Shown: positions 1-13,461 of the stretch, piece after piece
How the letters are laid out: each line of letters begins with the position of its first letter
How positions within the stretch are numbered: the first letter of the stretch is position 1
NCBI GenBank assembly: GCA_030267565.1
Contig: BRXU01000001.1
Location: 9,713,001 to 9,777,000 of the forward strand
Reading direction: 5' to 3'
DNA: 64,000 bases
DNA from: Pleodorina starrii
Lineage: Eukaryota > Chlorophyta > Chlorophyceae > Chlamydomonadales > Volvocaceae
Program-made: the position numbers and the translations under genes
The notes under the pieces: generated by a model
Told to the model about the DNA's origin: nothing
The model's input: the letters and a program-made list of their open reading frames with translations, nothing else
The model's database searches: none

Positions 1-287
1 AGGTGAGGCACGAGTCCGTGCTAGCAGGCAAAGGGAAGGTAAAAAGTCGGCTTGCTACCCCATTCTCCACCCCTCGCCCACCCCTCCCCGCCAGGCATGC
101 ACGGCTACGGATTCAGCAGCGCTCCCGGATTCTGGTGGTCCGTCCGCCAACGCCGTCTCTGTCCCTCCGCTGCCGTACCTCCTTGATTACCTTCCCCCAC
201 AACACCCATCCCAGCCCCCCATCCCACCCTCCCACCCCCCCCCAAGCCCCAGCCCCCACCTCAAGCCCCATCCCCATCCTCCCCCAC

Positions 288-3200
288 CTGAAGTCCACCA
301 GCTGCACCTGCCCTCCCTCCGTCACCACCACGCTGTGCACCGACAGCCCCCGGTACAGCACCCCGCTCCAGTGCAGGTGCTCCAGACCCAGGATCACGGA
401 GGCGGCGATGTACACCGCGGAGGCCTCGTCGAAGGGCAGGGGCACCATCAGGCAGTCCAGGGTGCACAGACCCACGGTCATCAGGACCTGGGGGGGGGGG
501 AGGGGGGGGGGTGAAGAGTGAATTTGGGGTGCGGGGGGGGGGTAATTAAAACGGCCCGGGACGAGGGAAGGGGTTGGGGGGTAAAAGAAGGCTCACTGGG
601 TGGTCGAGCTGCCTCGACTCGTGGGCAGCGACGAGGTCCCCTCGAAACGGACCGGCCGGCAAGTCGGCGCCTCAGCGCACCGCTCCTTAACCCCACCACC
701 CCCTTCTCCTCCAGCGCGGCTCCTGTCCGTATAACCCCCCGGCCCATCCCCATCCCCTTATCGGACTGTTCGGCCGACCCACCCTTCCGAACTGTCCTTT
801 CTGCACACGCCTCCACCCCCCCTCGTCCCCGGCGCGTGCGTGGTTTGGGTGGCGTGTGTAGAAGATCAGGAGAGCGTAACCGAACTGACCAAGTATCCAC
901 CCCTCCCCTCCCCTCCCCCCCCCCACCCTCCCCTCCCCCCCCACCCCTCCCCTCCCCTCCCCCCCCTCCCCTCCCCTCCCCACCCCCCATCCACCCACCT
1001 CCGCCAGCACCCGGTTGTCTTTGAAGCTCTTGAGCACCCCCGGTACGAAGAAGCTGGGCTCCAGGGAGCGGGTCACGTCCCGGGACCGCATCACCACAGA
1101 CTGCTTGTTCAGAGACACCACGTCGGCGACGCTGGTCACACGGACCTGATCGGGGGCCGGCGGGGAGAGAGGGGGGGAGGGGGGGAAAGGGGATGAGGGG
1201 GAGAGGGAAACGCAGTCGAATGAGGCAAAACTGCGTGTGTGTGAGAGAGGGGAGGGGGGAGGGGGAGGGGAGCCAAAGTTCAAGGTTAGGCAGTTAAGCT
1301 GACGCAAAGGTTGCGCCAGTCAGCTACGCTGGCCAAGCGAGGTGGGTTGGTGGGTGCGGCGTGTGTGGCGGCTTGGGGCCGGTGGGTGGGTGGGTGACGA
1401 GGGGGCAGCAAGGGGGCCGCCCTGGCTTCACGGAGCCGATCGACCCGCGGAGCCAGGGCGATTACACACAACCCCTCCCCTTACCCTCCCCTCCCCCTCC
1501 GTTTCACCCCCACCCCTTCCTCGGGACACCCCCCCTTTCTTTATGTTCTGTTATGCTATCATGTGAAGGGGGGATACCGCGAGAGTGAGAGACCAAAAGC
1601 CCATCCTGCCTCTGCACACACACCCGTTCCCTCCCTCCCTCTCCCTCCTTCGCTGCGCTTCTCTTTCACTCCCCTCTCCCGTATTGCTGGGTTCCGGATC
1701 CGTTCGCTAACGCCGTCTCCGTCTCCGATGCGGTATGTTCTTTTTATCCCCCGTTCCCCCCCTCCCTTCCCATCTCCTCCCTCCTGCCCTCCCTCCACTC
1801 CCTCCCTCCTCCCTCCCCCCCACCCACCGTGTACACCTCCTCGCTGGCCTTGTGCTCCATGAGCATGAGCGCCGAGCAGTCGGTGGAGCCCAGCAGCCCC
1901 CGCGCAGACAGCTCCTCCAGACTGAACTGCGCCTGGGCCACCTGCAGACCCGAGGCCATGGTCTTGCGGGACAGAACCTCGCGCTGCATGGACACAGCCT
2001 CCTTCCAGGACGACTCCGAGTCGACGATGTCCTGTAGGGAGGGAGGGGAGGGGAGGGACGGAGGGAGGAGGGAGAGGAGAGGAAGGAGGGGGGGAGGGAC
2101 GGCGGGGAGGAGGGAGAGTTGAGAGGGAGAGTGGGGAGAAAAGGGGAGGGTTCAGAGGCCGGGGTTGTGGGGCGGTGGGCCTGGGGGGTGTTCAGGGATT
2201 GCGGTAACGATGGCTGGAACGAGCTCCGCCTCAGGACTCCCTTCCCCCCTCCCCGCGCGAGCCCCCTCCTCCCTCCCATGGAGCCCCCCCACCACCAAGC
2301 CCCAGCTCCCCCATACCAGCTCCCCAAGCCCCAGAGCACCCCGCCCCGCCCCGCCCCCTCCCTTAAGCTCCGCCGTGCTCACCTGCAGCGGCCCAAACAC
2401 CGCCTCGAATCTGCTCCTGCTGATGGCCAGCAGCGTCACCCGCCCGCTGGCCACCACATTGGCGGCCCGCTTGGCGGAGGTCAGCAGCGCCCGCTCACCA
2501 AAGTACTGACCCGCGTACAGACGGAGGACCTGCGGGCAGGAGGGGGAGGAGGGGGGAGGGGGAGGGGGAGGGGGAGGCGTCATTGGTGCTGCTTGCAGCA
2601 AAAGCGGAAGGCCGCTGTTGCTGCGGCCTTCCGAATGTGGGGAACATGGGGGTGGGAGGTGGCTGTGGTGGAGGAGGCGGTGTGATGGTTTCGGGGCGCA
2701 GGCCGCGATGGGGCGGGGTGATCAAGGGAGTTGAGCGGGTGGCGGGAGCTGCGGTGCGCAGGGGTTCAGCCCCTCCTCTCTCCACCCACCCAGCCACCCA
2801 CCCAGCCAGCCAGCCACCCAGCCAGCCACCCGCACTCCCTACACACCTCCTTTGCCTGCTCATCGGGGTTGGCCAGGTTCTTCTTGACGGTGCACGAGAC
2901 CTCCCCCGAGGAGATGACGAAGAAGTCGCGGCCCTCCTCGCCCTGACGAATCACGTAGCTGCCATCCTCAAACGTGACCTTTAGAGCGGGCCATGGGGAG
3001 GGGGCCGAGGGGGCCGAGACGGGGAAGGGGTGCGGGCGGGGACACGGAAACCAATGAAAACTTGATAAGTCCGGACGTGGTGGTGGTGGTGGTGATGGTG
3101 GTGGCATGGTGGTGATGGTGCCAGCCGGCCGGCATCCGCCCCCACCTCCCCTACCTAACCTCCCTCCCCCACCAGTCCCGCAAGCTGGCGTGGGACATCC

Positions 3201-6200
3201 CGCCCTGATCCCGAGCCCCCATGCCAACGCCCCGTGCCCAACCTCGCCCCACCGCTTTCCCCACCAGCCCCTCTGCGTTCCGACTCTCGACCCACTTCCC
3301 CTCCCCTCCTGCTCCTTCCCTCGCCCACCTCCCTCCCTCCCCCCCTCTCCCCCCCTCCCCCACCTCGTCCATGATCTCCGCCAGCCTCTGCAGCTGTGTG
3401 AGCGACAGGCACTGCAGCACCTCCACCCCTCGCAGCGTGCGCACCGTTGCGCTGGGCTGCCCCCCCGCCGCCACCACCGACCGGAAGGCGGAGCGGTGCA
3501 GCCGGTACAGCAGGCCGTCGGTGCGGGCCATCACGGTGGCGGCGCGGGGCTTGTTGTACAGCAGGGCCAGCTCGCCAAAGGAGGCCTGCGTGTCGGGGTG
3601 CGGGGGAGGGGGGTGTATCCACGTATAGGCGGGAAAGGGGGAAGTGGTGGTGGTGGTAATTGGAGGGGAGCGATTGGGGTGAGGGAGGGAGGTGGCAAGG
3701 TGGGGACAGTCGGCAGTACAGTGCGTCCTCATGGTGCGGTACTTCCTATTCTCCCTCCCTGGCTCCTACCCCCCATTCCCCTCCAACCCTCTCCTTCCCT
3801 TCGCCCCATGACGCACTTCACTCGGTTATAAGAATCCTAAAACCCCTTCCCTCTCCTCTTCACTCCTCCCCTCCCCCCGCCCCTCCCCAATGTTTGGACT
3901 GTTTCCTACACCCCCTCCTCTCCCTCCCCCTCTTCCCCACACCCCTCCCCCCCCCTTCACCCACCGGCTGCCCCGACGCGCTGCTGTACGTGTGCACCAG
4001 CAGCGGCGGGTCCATGCCCGCCTGTACGAACACGTCGTACTGGCCGCTCTCCACCACGTAAAAGTAATCCCCCGGCTCCGCCTGCCGCACCACCACATCG
4101 CCCGCCTTCACCGGCCAGCGCTCAAACAGCATAAACACGTCGGCGCGCTCGGCCTCGCTCATGCCCGTAAACAGGAAATTGGACGAGGTGGCGAAGGAGA
4201 GTAGCTGCGGGCGGTTTGGGAGGGCGCGGAAAGAGGCAGGGAGGGGGTATAAAGAAAAAATCGCAGCGGAGGGTGGGGTTATCCAAGTATAGGCCGGAGC
4301 CCGTGAACGGTAGGCATGACGGGGAGGCGAGGGGTGGGTATCCACGTTTAGGCCGGAGAGAGCGAGATGCGGCATTGGGTAATGGCTTGGCGGCCACCCG
4401 CCACTTGGGAGCGCCGGTTTTGAGCGATATAGCCTAGTTGGTCAGCTGGTTGCCGCCGCTGAGGCAGCCATGGCGCAAGGGAGGGTTGAGGGCCGGCTGG
4501 GCCCTTGCGCCCTGCCGTGGGCAAAGGTGTACACGCCCCGGACAGCGACTGCACCCGCACCCGCACTCGCACCCGCGCGGGTGCCCCACCCGTCCCTCCC
4601 CCCCCACCCACTCAGACAGATCCATCCCTCCAGGCTCCAGCCCTAGCGACCCCGCCTCCCCCCACCCCGTCGCCTGCTCGCTCCTCCAAGGCAAGCCCAG
4701 CCCGCCTGCCCCCTCTCCCAATAACTTCCCTCCTTCGCCGCAGTTCTTTCCTCCTCTCACCCCCACAAACAGCCAGCCCCAAGCGCACGCGCCCCCCGCC
4801 TCTCCCCCGCCGGCCGATCCATGGAAAACCGCCCCACCCCTCACGCCCCCTCTCACCCGAACCTCCTCCGCCGTCCGCCACATCGGCCCCGCATCTCCAT
4901 CCTCCTCCCCGCCCTCCGCCGCCGCGGACGCGGACTGGTCCGCCGTCGGCTGTCCCCCCGCCTGTGCCGCCGCCGCCGCTGCCGCCACCGCCGCCGCCGC
5001 CATGGCCTGCTGCTGGTGCTGCTGCGCCATCGCCGCCGCCGCCTTCTTCTGCTGCAGCAGCCTCAGTTCGCTCTGCAGGTCCTCCAGACTGACTCCGGGT
5101 CCCTCTATGGCCGCCAGGCGGGTGGTGGGCAGCCGCCGCAGCGCCATGCCCGCCATGGAGGGGACGGCGCGGGTCGAGTAGTCCAGCGCGGCACTGTAGG
5201 CAGAGGGCGGGGTGGGGCGGTAAAAGAAATCGGCCCGGGGTGGGGTGGGTGGGGGTTCAAAGGGGTTCGAAGCGTCGTTGGCACTGGTTCAAGAAAGGGG
5301 GGGGGGTCAAGGGTTAAAGGGAAGCAGGGTACGATGGACCACATCGCGCCTCGTTGCCTTGCCTTGTCCCCTCCGCCCCCTCCGCCACTCTCTCTCCCCC
5401 CTCCTTTCCTCGCCTTTGGACTCTTCTCCAAAGATGGCTCTACACTGCACCTGTCAGCTTGCGTCCTTTCGAACGGTAACCCTCTCCCCCCTTTCACCCA
5501 GCCGCCCACCCAGCCACTTACCCAACCCCCGCCCTCTCAACCTCGGCCCCTACCCCCTCCCCTCCCCTCCCCCCCCCCGTGTCCGCCCCTCCTCCCCCTC
5601 CTCCTCCCTCACCCGCTGGGTGTGGGCAGCGCCATCTGCGGCGCCTCGTCCTCCAGACCCTGGAACTGGATGACAATCATGGTGATGTCGTCGGTGCGGG
5701 TCTCGTGCTGCAGCCACAGCCGGTACGACTCGGCCACCACGGACAGACAGGCCTCCTGAGGGTCCTCGAACTTGGTAACCTGCAGGGGGGGGGGGGCGCG
5801 GGGAGGGAGGGTACGAGTTGGAGTGGGGGTGGTGATGAAACCAATACCGGAGGGTGGGGTGGGGGCGGCAATGGACGAGTGGGGGAGTGGGCATTGGGTG
5901 GTGGTGGTGGTGGTGGTGCCAAGCTGCCCACACGCCACCACTCACGTCGCCCGGTGTCCCACACCCGGGACCCAGCCGCCGACCTCGACCCAGCCGCGGC
6001 TAGCCCAGCCCGCGCCCCTCACCCCTTCTCCCCAGGCCCCGTCATTCGGACTGTACTTCCGACTGTACTTAATAGATCACCCCGACACCCTCCGGGCAAC
6101 CCCCATCTTGATTACCCCGCCCCTCCCCCCCCAACATACACGCACATCCCACCCACCCGGCCATCCACCCATCCACCCACCCACCCATCCAACCATCCAC

Positions 6201-9200
6201 ACATCCCGCCCACCCCCCCACCCACCATGTCCACCACCGACTGGCTGGACAGGAACTCGAACACGCCGTCCGATGCGATGACGATGAAGGGGTGCTGCGC
6301 GGAGAGCTGCTTGGTCACCACCTCGGGCTCAGCGAACACGCCGATGCGCTCAGCGGCTGAGGAGGTACGTACAGACACACATACACGCGCGGGGAGAGAG
6401 GGCGGCGAGAGGGGGGGGGCGGGAGGAGGTAAAAGTGCAATGCGAAATGGGTCCTGGTTTTAGCCGACGAGATAGGCACCAAGATAGCCGGGGGGCGGGG
6501 GGCCGGTAGGCAAGAGGGAACCGCAGCGATGGAACGCATGGGGGGGCGGCGGCGGCGGTCAACGGACAAGGAGTTTAAGAGCTAGGGATGGTGACAGACA
6601 GGCGAAGGGGAAGGGCAGGGGTTTCGAGGGCGGGGAGATGAAGGGTCAAGCAGCTCACTCCGCTGCCGCTCCGCTGCCCCTCCGCTGCCGCTGCCACTGG
6701 CGGAGCCGCACATCAGACGGCGATCCGCACCTTGCCTCGGCCCGCCCCGCCCTCAAGCACAGCTCGTCCTTCCGCGCGAGACGCCCCAGAGCTCCCGCGC
6801 CCTCTTCTCCTCCTCCTCCTCCTCCCTCTCCTCCCAACTTCGAGTCTCGCACCCACTTCTTCGCGCCCTCCCCTCCCCTCCACCCCGTCCCTGTGTCAGC
6901 TCTAACAGCCTATTGGGACACCTCCCCCTCCCTCCCTCCCCGGGCCGTTCTTATTATTCCCTCCCTCGCGAGCGCCGTCTCCTTCTCCGCTGCGATTTTT
7001 TCTTTATACTACCTCCCTCCCTCCCCCCTTCCCTCCCCCTCCCTCCCCCCCTCCAACCACAGCTCCGCTCCCCTCCTCCGCCGCATCCCTGGCCATCCCC
7101 CGCCGCCGCCGCCTCACCGCTGTCGCCGATGCTGCGCGTGAATGCGGTCCCCGGGTAGGTGGCGTTGGGCGCCCACAGGCGGGGCGGGTCGCCGTCGTCC
7201 TCCTCCTCCGTGCCCCAAGACTCCACGTTGGGGTCCTGCACGGAAGACGTAACCCCCACCGGGGCATGGAGGGGAGGGGAGGGGAGGGGAGTGAGCTGGG
7301 ATGGAATGGAGTGGGATGGAGTGGAGGTGAGGAGGACCTTCGAGTCTACCCCGGCCAGAACCAGCAGCAGCGGCAGCAACCACCGCCCCCTCGTCCGCCC
7401 GCCGCCCGCCCTGCCCCGTCACAATAATCTCGGGCACGGCGGACGAGCGCAAGCGGAGCGCTTGGCACACAGGCAATGGCCCCCGCCACCCTTCCGCCCA
7501 GCATCATCACCCAACCCACGACCTTCTGGCCCTTGCCCCCGCGTCTTACGGGCGACGGCACGTGCTCTCCCCGCTCCTTGCTAACCCCCGCCCCACCCCC
7601 TAGCCCGCCGCCGGCCCCCAGCCTCCCTCCGACCCCGGCCCCGCCTCGCCGCGTGGCCCCCTACCGCCGCACCGACCCGATCCCACAAACCCACACACCC
7701 ACCACGGGGCCTCAAAACACACCTCCCTCTCCCCCTGACGGCTTGTCAGACCTGTTGCCTATTTGGACCGTAACACCCCCCCCCTCCCTTCCCCTTGGCC
7801 CCTCCCCCTCTCCCTCCCGCCCCACCCCCTTCCCTGTCCCCACCTTGATTCCCTCCAGCTGGTCCAGAGTCAGCACCCGCGCACCGCACCGCTTCACCCG
7901 CTCGCACTCATCACGCCTGGAAGGAAGGACGGCGTGAAATGAAGGGAATCAAAACGAAGGAAAGGAAGGAAGGAAGAGGGCTCAGTGAACCAGTCCGATC
8001 AAGAGGCAAGCTGGTTAGGCTGACAGGCTGACGAGCTGAGGCGAAATGGAGGAGGAGGAAAAGGACGGCGCACAGGGGAGGGGGGCCACACAAGACACAT
8101 TGCAGCGCAGCGCTGCGGTGCTGCTCCTCCCCCTCTACCCCCCTCCTCCCCCGCGTCGCCACAGGCCGACACCGCAGGCCGCACCGCACCTGAACGGCGT
8201 CTGGTCGTACGACAGGTCCTGCGCCACCACCTTGTCCCCGTGCCTCTCCGCCAGCACCGCCCGCGAGTCGCCCACATTGGCCACGTAGGCCGTGCGGCCC
8301 CGGACCAACACCGTGATGGCGGTGGTGCCGGACATAGAGTCGTCAACCTCCGACCTGTTTATAAAGAGGGTTGTGAATGTGTTTGTGTTCGTGTGTGTGC
8401 GTGATTGTCCGTATCGCGCGTGTGTGTGGCATGTATGTGAATGTCTGTTTGAAGGAGGGAGGTGTTTGAGAATAGTTCGAGATTGGCGCTGGTTTCAGCA
8501 ACCAGGCACCGCATCTCGACATCCATGAAGCCCATATATGCGTGGTGGTGGCGGTGGGGTGAGTGGGACCGCAGCCGCAGCCGCAACCGGCCCGCACCGG
8601 TGGCCCCGCCCCCCGGCGGCTTGCTGGCAGGGCCTTGACTCACTCACACAGTGGTTGAGGGAGAAAGGGTTTTAGGGTTTTACCCACTGGGAGGAACAGT
8701 GAATGCCCCTAACCCAGTTGCTCCGCCCCCTCCTCCCTGCTGTTCCGATCGCCCCTCACAGAACCGTAACCAGCCACCCACCACGCCTTCGCCGATCCGT
8801 CGCTTTTACCCCACCTCTCAGGCTCCTTTGGGACATGAACTTTGCAGTACTGCTTACAGCCACTCTACTTCCGATTCTGGACTACGTTACGGTTGGGGCT
8901 AATGGTTTTCCTCGGTTCTCTTGGTGCCGCGAGTGGCTGCAACCAGTGGTATCAACTTCGCATTGCGCTTGTTTCCCCCTTCTTTCGGGCGCCCGCCCGC
9001 CCCCGCGGTGTGTACTGCCAGGCGTGGACATATCGTACTGGTCCCTGGCCGGCCTCCTTCAGAAGTCGCGGCCCTCCAAACTTAATACCCGAGACTCTAC
9101 CCTCCAGCTGTTCCCCCTTCCCCCTCCCGCAGCCCTCCCGCTTCCCTCCCCTCTCCCGCCTCCCCCCCTCCCGCAACCCTCTCGCTTCCCTTCCCCCTCC

Positions 9201-10806
9201 CACATCCCTCCCCTCTTCCTCTTCCTCCTCCCCCATCCGCTTCCCTCCCTTCCCCGGGCCCCCACCTGTGCAGCTGGTTGTTCGACAGCACCATGGCCTG
9301 GTGGTAGGCGATTTCGGGGCTGACCGCAAAGTGCGTGTTGTTGAGCAGGTTCTCCGGGACCTGCGAAACAAGGGGGCGGGGGGTAAAAAATGATACCGCA
9401 GCGGAGACGGGCGGGGGAGCTGAGTCGCAAAAAGCGCAATGCGAAACCCAGTACGGCGGAGGGGAGGGAGGGGGTGCGGCACGCGGCGCGATTGAGGGCG
9501 AAACCTTTGCTGCTACCGCTGCTATTGTTGCTGCTACTGTTGTTGTTACTGCTGTTCATGCTGCCTTCGCTGTTGCTCGACCTCATGTCGGTGTGATGGG
9601 CAGTGTCCTGGTAGGCACGAGGTGGAGCGCCTGTGTGGGTGCGGCGGGACCGCGGCAGCCAAGGGGAGGCGCACCCCCCGCCCCCCAAGCCCCGGGCAGG
9701 AGCAACTGTTGCCAGCACCCTGGGCGGGAGCGCATCCGCACGTGCGCGTCCGTGTTTGACCAGAGGTTGGGTGGACAGGTAGGTGGGTGGGTGGGTGTCA
9801 AGCGGTGCAGCGGTGACGCGCGGTCTGTCCCAGCCGGTGACGCGCGGTTGGGCTGCGACTGTGGTGCACGCCCCGCTGGGCGCTTGTGTGAGCTGGCGGG
9901 GGAGGTGCCGGGTGAGGGCTGCCCGCGTGTCCGGGCTGTGGCCTTGGCGAGTGGGGGGCGCAAGCAGGTGAGGCCCAGCCCGCGAATGGGGCTGCTGCTG
10001 TGTGAGAGCAGCATCCCCGGGGGGAAAAAGGGTGGCCGGCCTAGGCCGCACGTTACGTGAACCAGCGCAGTACGTTCGCCGGACACTGTGCACGGCGGAG
10101 TGACATACGGTAAGTCGTTTCGATATTAACTTTAGAGTGCGAAGTATAGATAGGGGCTATCTGCTTGTAAGCTGCTTGGCGGCCATTAGCCGAGCAATCC
10201 CCTCTGTCCAACCTCCTAGACATGAAGCTGCTCAATAAGGCCATCTGCACGACTCAATTTGCAACCGTATCGACAGAAACGTCCGGTGGCCAGCTCAACC
10301 AGAACGCAGGTCGCGATTCCGGGCGCGGCTTGCTCAGCGACCCCTTGCTGACAAACCCAAACGCGTGCATTGACTATGTGCGGGGCACAGGGGACATATA
10401 AAAGCGAACCCGGCGCTGCAGAAGGACCTCTCACCTTCTCCTTCGCGAATTGCGAACATTGTGTCCCATACTCTCCGTGCCCATCATATACGCCAAAGAA
10501 ACACTGCTCCGCGTCTCCGCCAAAGTATGTTTGGACGCAAAACGAGTCCTGGTTTGCCTTATTGGGCGCATCCGGGTAGTATCCACGCTGGCTGACGAAA
10601 GCATAACGAATTGTATAGCCTGACTGCGGCATGAATATTGTCTGCGTCCCCTCCGACGATACCAAGCGCTCCTTGTAGTCCTTGGCTGTCAACGGGCCAC
10701 CCGTAAGGTATACTGACAGGACGCCGGCATCGTAGGCATTGTTGAGGTCCGTGTACTCCTTTCCAGGCGGCCCAGGACCAATATCCTTTGAACTGGCACA
10801 GCCCAT
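288..10806 (-). CDS. PP2C phosphatase - two cyclic-nucleotide-binding domains - pseudokinase fusion (3' partial)
   Basis: Fifteen exons are in the window: 10435-10806, 9266-9360, 8190-8354, 7844-7916, 7118-7235, 6226-6356, 5613-5779, 4857-5193, 3965-4204, 3364-3585, 2847-2978, 2383-2529, 1828-2031, 999-1145 and 288-487. All junctions are GT-AG and phase-consistent, giving about 916 residues. The start MGCASS fits N-myristoylation plus Cys palmitoylation, so membrane attachment is likely. PP2C (about 70-370) keeps its motifs: DGHG (108-111), [24 protein letters not shown] and TRTDDIT; a metal-dependent Ser/Thr phosphatase is expected to be active. After a linker with Ala/Gln runs come two cyclic-nucleotide pockets, [16 protein letters not shown] (in 567-640) and [17 protein letters not shown] (in 685-733). 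From about 740 a protein-kinase fold follows, with YRGLS where HRDLK is expected and DFR for DFG. The order matches plant proteins such as Arabidopsis At2g20050. The kinase C-lobe lies left of base 1, and bases 1-287 are intron. Role inferred: cAMP/cGMP-gated phosphatase signalling. Confidence 0.93.
4249..4358. repeat. Composite intronic repeat, fullest copy
   Basis: This stretch lies in intron 8 of the PP2C fusion gene. It contains ATAAAGAAAAAATCGCAGCGGA (4249-4270, here called block B), then ATCCAAGTATAGGCCGGAGC followed by CCGTGAACGG (block A, 4279-4312), then a second shortened block A at 4337-4358. Both blocks recur, together or alone and in either orientation, in introns of other genes in the window. 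Confidence 0.7.
8666..8684. repeat. Short interstitial telomere-like repeat
   Basis: Intron 2 of the PP2C fusion gene holds two consecutive TTTTAGGG-like units (AGGGTTTTAGGGTTTTAC). TTTTAGGG is the telomere repeat of Chlamydomonas. With only two units, chance is a real alternative. Confidence 0.35.
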
Positions 10807-13461
10807 GATGACAGCTTGGTAAAGAGCTATTAAGCAACTCTCGCCGTCACTAGTATAGTTTCAGCCTCGCTCTGGCCCTGTGCTAATATTGATGGTGATT
10901 TGAGTGTCCACCCCCCGAGCACCTGCCGTCTGTGCAGTGCCGGGGGGCTACTAGCGGCCCAAACGGGCGGCGCGCAAGGTCCTCGTCGCGAACAGGTTCA
11001 ACATACGCGCTGCATCCTTTTTCAATCGCATCAAGCGAGCGGTGTCATGAAATATATGTCTATAGTGCTGTAAGGGAAATAACCCACAGTTCACAGCGTG
11101 ACCGCGATGGCAGTAACGGGTCGTACAGGTGTACAGGAGGGAGCATTCACTTTGCGTATCCACAAGCCCTATGCACGCGGACTGCGTTAGTGTGAGTGAG
11201 GTGAATTCAGAATGCACGACGATTGTGCAAACCTCCGAGGATAACGCAGGCGCTTGAAAGTCGCCCCCCCAGTCGCTCCTACGGCAGGCGCGCGTTTTCG
11301 ACAAGCATGGGGCCATTGTGAGCTGTTTCAGAGACAGCAGCCACCTGCGCAGCCAGAGGTCACATGCCATGCACGTTGACAGGCATCTATCATAGTCCGT
11401 TAGGGTTACATCTCGCTGAGAACCGCGTCATGTTGCATCAAACCTCGATCCCCCGATGTTGTATCATATGTACAGCGCGATAAAATCGCTGCTATCGATG
11501 CTTGGTGCTTGGCATCTTTGCAGGACCTCTCCCCTCTTGTCCACCAGGTCGTTGACAGGCTCGCCAGCCGTCACGTGTCCTGGCCTCCCTGGCATCGATG
11601 GAGGCACACGCTGCGCTGCGATGGACTCCTCTGAAGCTACTGAAGTGTGCCCGACAAACTTTTAACTGGATACCAAAATAACGAGCCCTTTGGCTCGTTA
11701 GGAGCTGGTTCCTGCTGGTTCGCCCACCCCCCTCCCCGACGGCGTCGCACATTCGCTCTGAAAAGCTCACTCGAGTTGTAAGACAACTGCCACATCAACC
11801 ATACCCCATCACGGGGGGTCCCTCTTGGCGTCTTGCGTACATCCGCCACGGTGGGCTCCTCACTGCACCGATGAGCTGGGGTTGTTGGTGGTGTGGTAGC
11901 TGCCTCCTGCTGCCTGCTCTGCCTGCTGATCACCTTGCACGCGCTACCGAAGGTTCGTGTGCCAAGTGCGAGCCGGGATCAGACTTCCGGCTCGTGCTGC
12001 CTGGCCTGGTTGCGCCTTCCTCTGCCTTGGTCGTTTCCGCTGGCAGTGCATGGCCAGCTGCCCCGCTGTTGGCCCGCTGGCCGGCTCTACCCTTCCCGAC
12101 GACGGTCTGAAGCCCTCTGCAAGGACAAGCGCCAGGAAGTCGCTCGCGGCCAACCGGCCTTGATGCCGCTGGTCCAGTTCGTGATGATGGTTACGGTGCT
12201 GCCACGGCTTGTGAGGCGGTGGCTTGGGGCCCCCCAACCTCGCTCACGCGCCGTTACGTAACGATTGTGACGATGACCGCGGTCATGCAGAACGTGCAGC
12301 ATTGGCGGGTGGTTTGCGCTCGCGCTGGGGGCGGCTCTATCCCTCCTGCTTGAGACTGAGGTTCGGGAGCTGGGGGGGCGCTTTCGAGCCTGATCAGGCA
12401 GAACGCGCACGAACGCGCATGTGGAAGGGACGTGCATGTGGGGTATGGCGGTCGATAGCGTGCCATGCTGTGAAGTTGCCGCGTGTGCTATGCGTGTGTT
12501 GTTAGGGCCGCAATCGCCATGTGCGGGGACTGTGTACAGTCGCCTGTGGTTGTGGATGGCACCTTGCCGGGGCCACGGGTGGGGCTCCATAGCGCAAACA
12601 AGGCGCTGGAGTGACGGCCGAGACAAGTCGTAAATTGCTGGGCAACTGAAGCCTGTGAAGTGGCTTCCGGCTTGCCAGCGCTGCGATAGCACGCGGCGGC
12701 AGCCCCAAGGTGGGAGCTACCGTTGCCATACTGCCAGACTCGACAGCCTCCAACCACGTCCCAGGTGCGCCCCACTTCCAGGTTCCACACCCCTCGCTAC
12801 TAGCGGCTTGTCGCCCACAGTGCTCATGAAGAGTGTCTAAGAAAACGAACACCTTGACCAGGTGACAATTTTGGACTTGTAAGTTGGTACAGGAGCCGGT
12901 ACCTCGATGGCAACCGCAGTGGCCCCGTCATCTCCTAAAGCGCGTGCCAACTCCCCCAAGTTTATCATGATAATCTCCTAGGTTATAAACAGCACGCGCC
13001 TGAACTCTTGACATGCCAATAGCAAAGTATCGCTCCCTCCAAGTCGTTGGTGTGAACCGTGTGATTGCGCTGCATGAGACACCACATCCGGACTACCAAA
13101 CCTACGACACGGCCTAGCCCGAATTGCCTGATATTTGTTACTTTGGGCCAAATAAATTCCATGGGGAATGTATGAGGCTGTTGTCCTGTTGAGTAAGAAA
13201 ATCGACCCGTACACGATGCAGATCAAAAGGAAATGATGACGCCTGACGCAGCTGTGCTTCGGGCTAGCGTCATATGCAGTCAGATCTAACACCTTCCATT
13301 AACTTCGGCGGTCGATTGAGTCGCTCTCACCACACAATCGCCAGGCGTCGACACCCGCAACGTCGACTTCCTGACTGTTGCTCGCCTCTAGTCCCAGAGT
13401 GCCGCGTTTGTATGTAGCCAATTGTAGTTACACACCACGACTGATTTTTAAATCAGCGACC
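10807..13461. other. Intergenic region between divergent genes
   Basis: This 2.65 kb separates the start codons of the PP2C fusion gene (minus) and the START-like gene (plus), so it should contain both promoters and 5' UTRs. No continuous ATG-initiated ORF resembles a known protein. The longest ORF (12087-12692, minus) resembles nothing I know. A perfect 8-bp stem with a 4-base loop (AACGAGCC-CTTT-GGCTCGTT) lies at 11680-11699. I see no clear TATA box close to either start. Confidence 0.5.

Noticed and set aside
12087..12692. 201-codon minus-strand ORF in the 10.8-13.4 kb gap.
   Set aside because: It resembles no protein I know, has no conserved pattern, and several overlapping frames are equally open in this GC-rich DNA.
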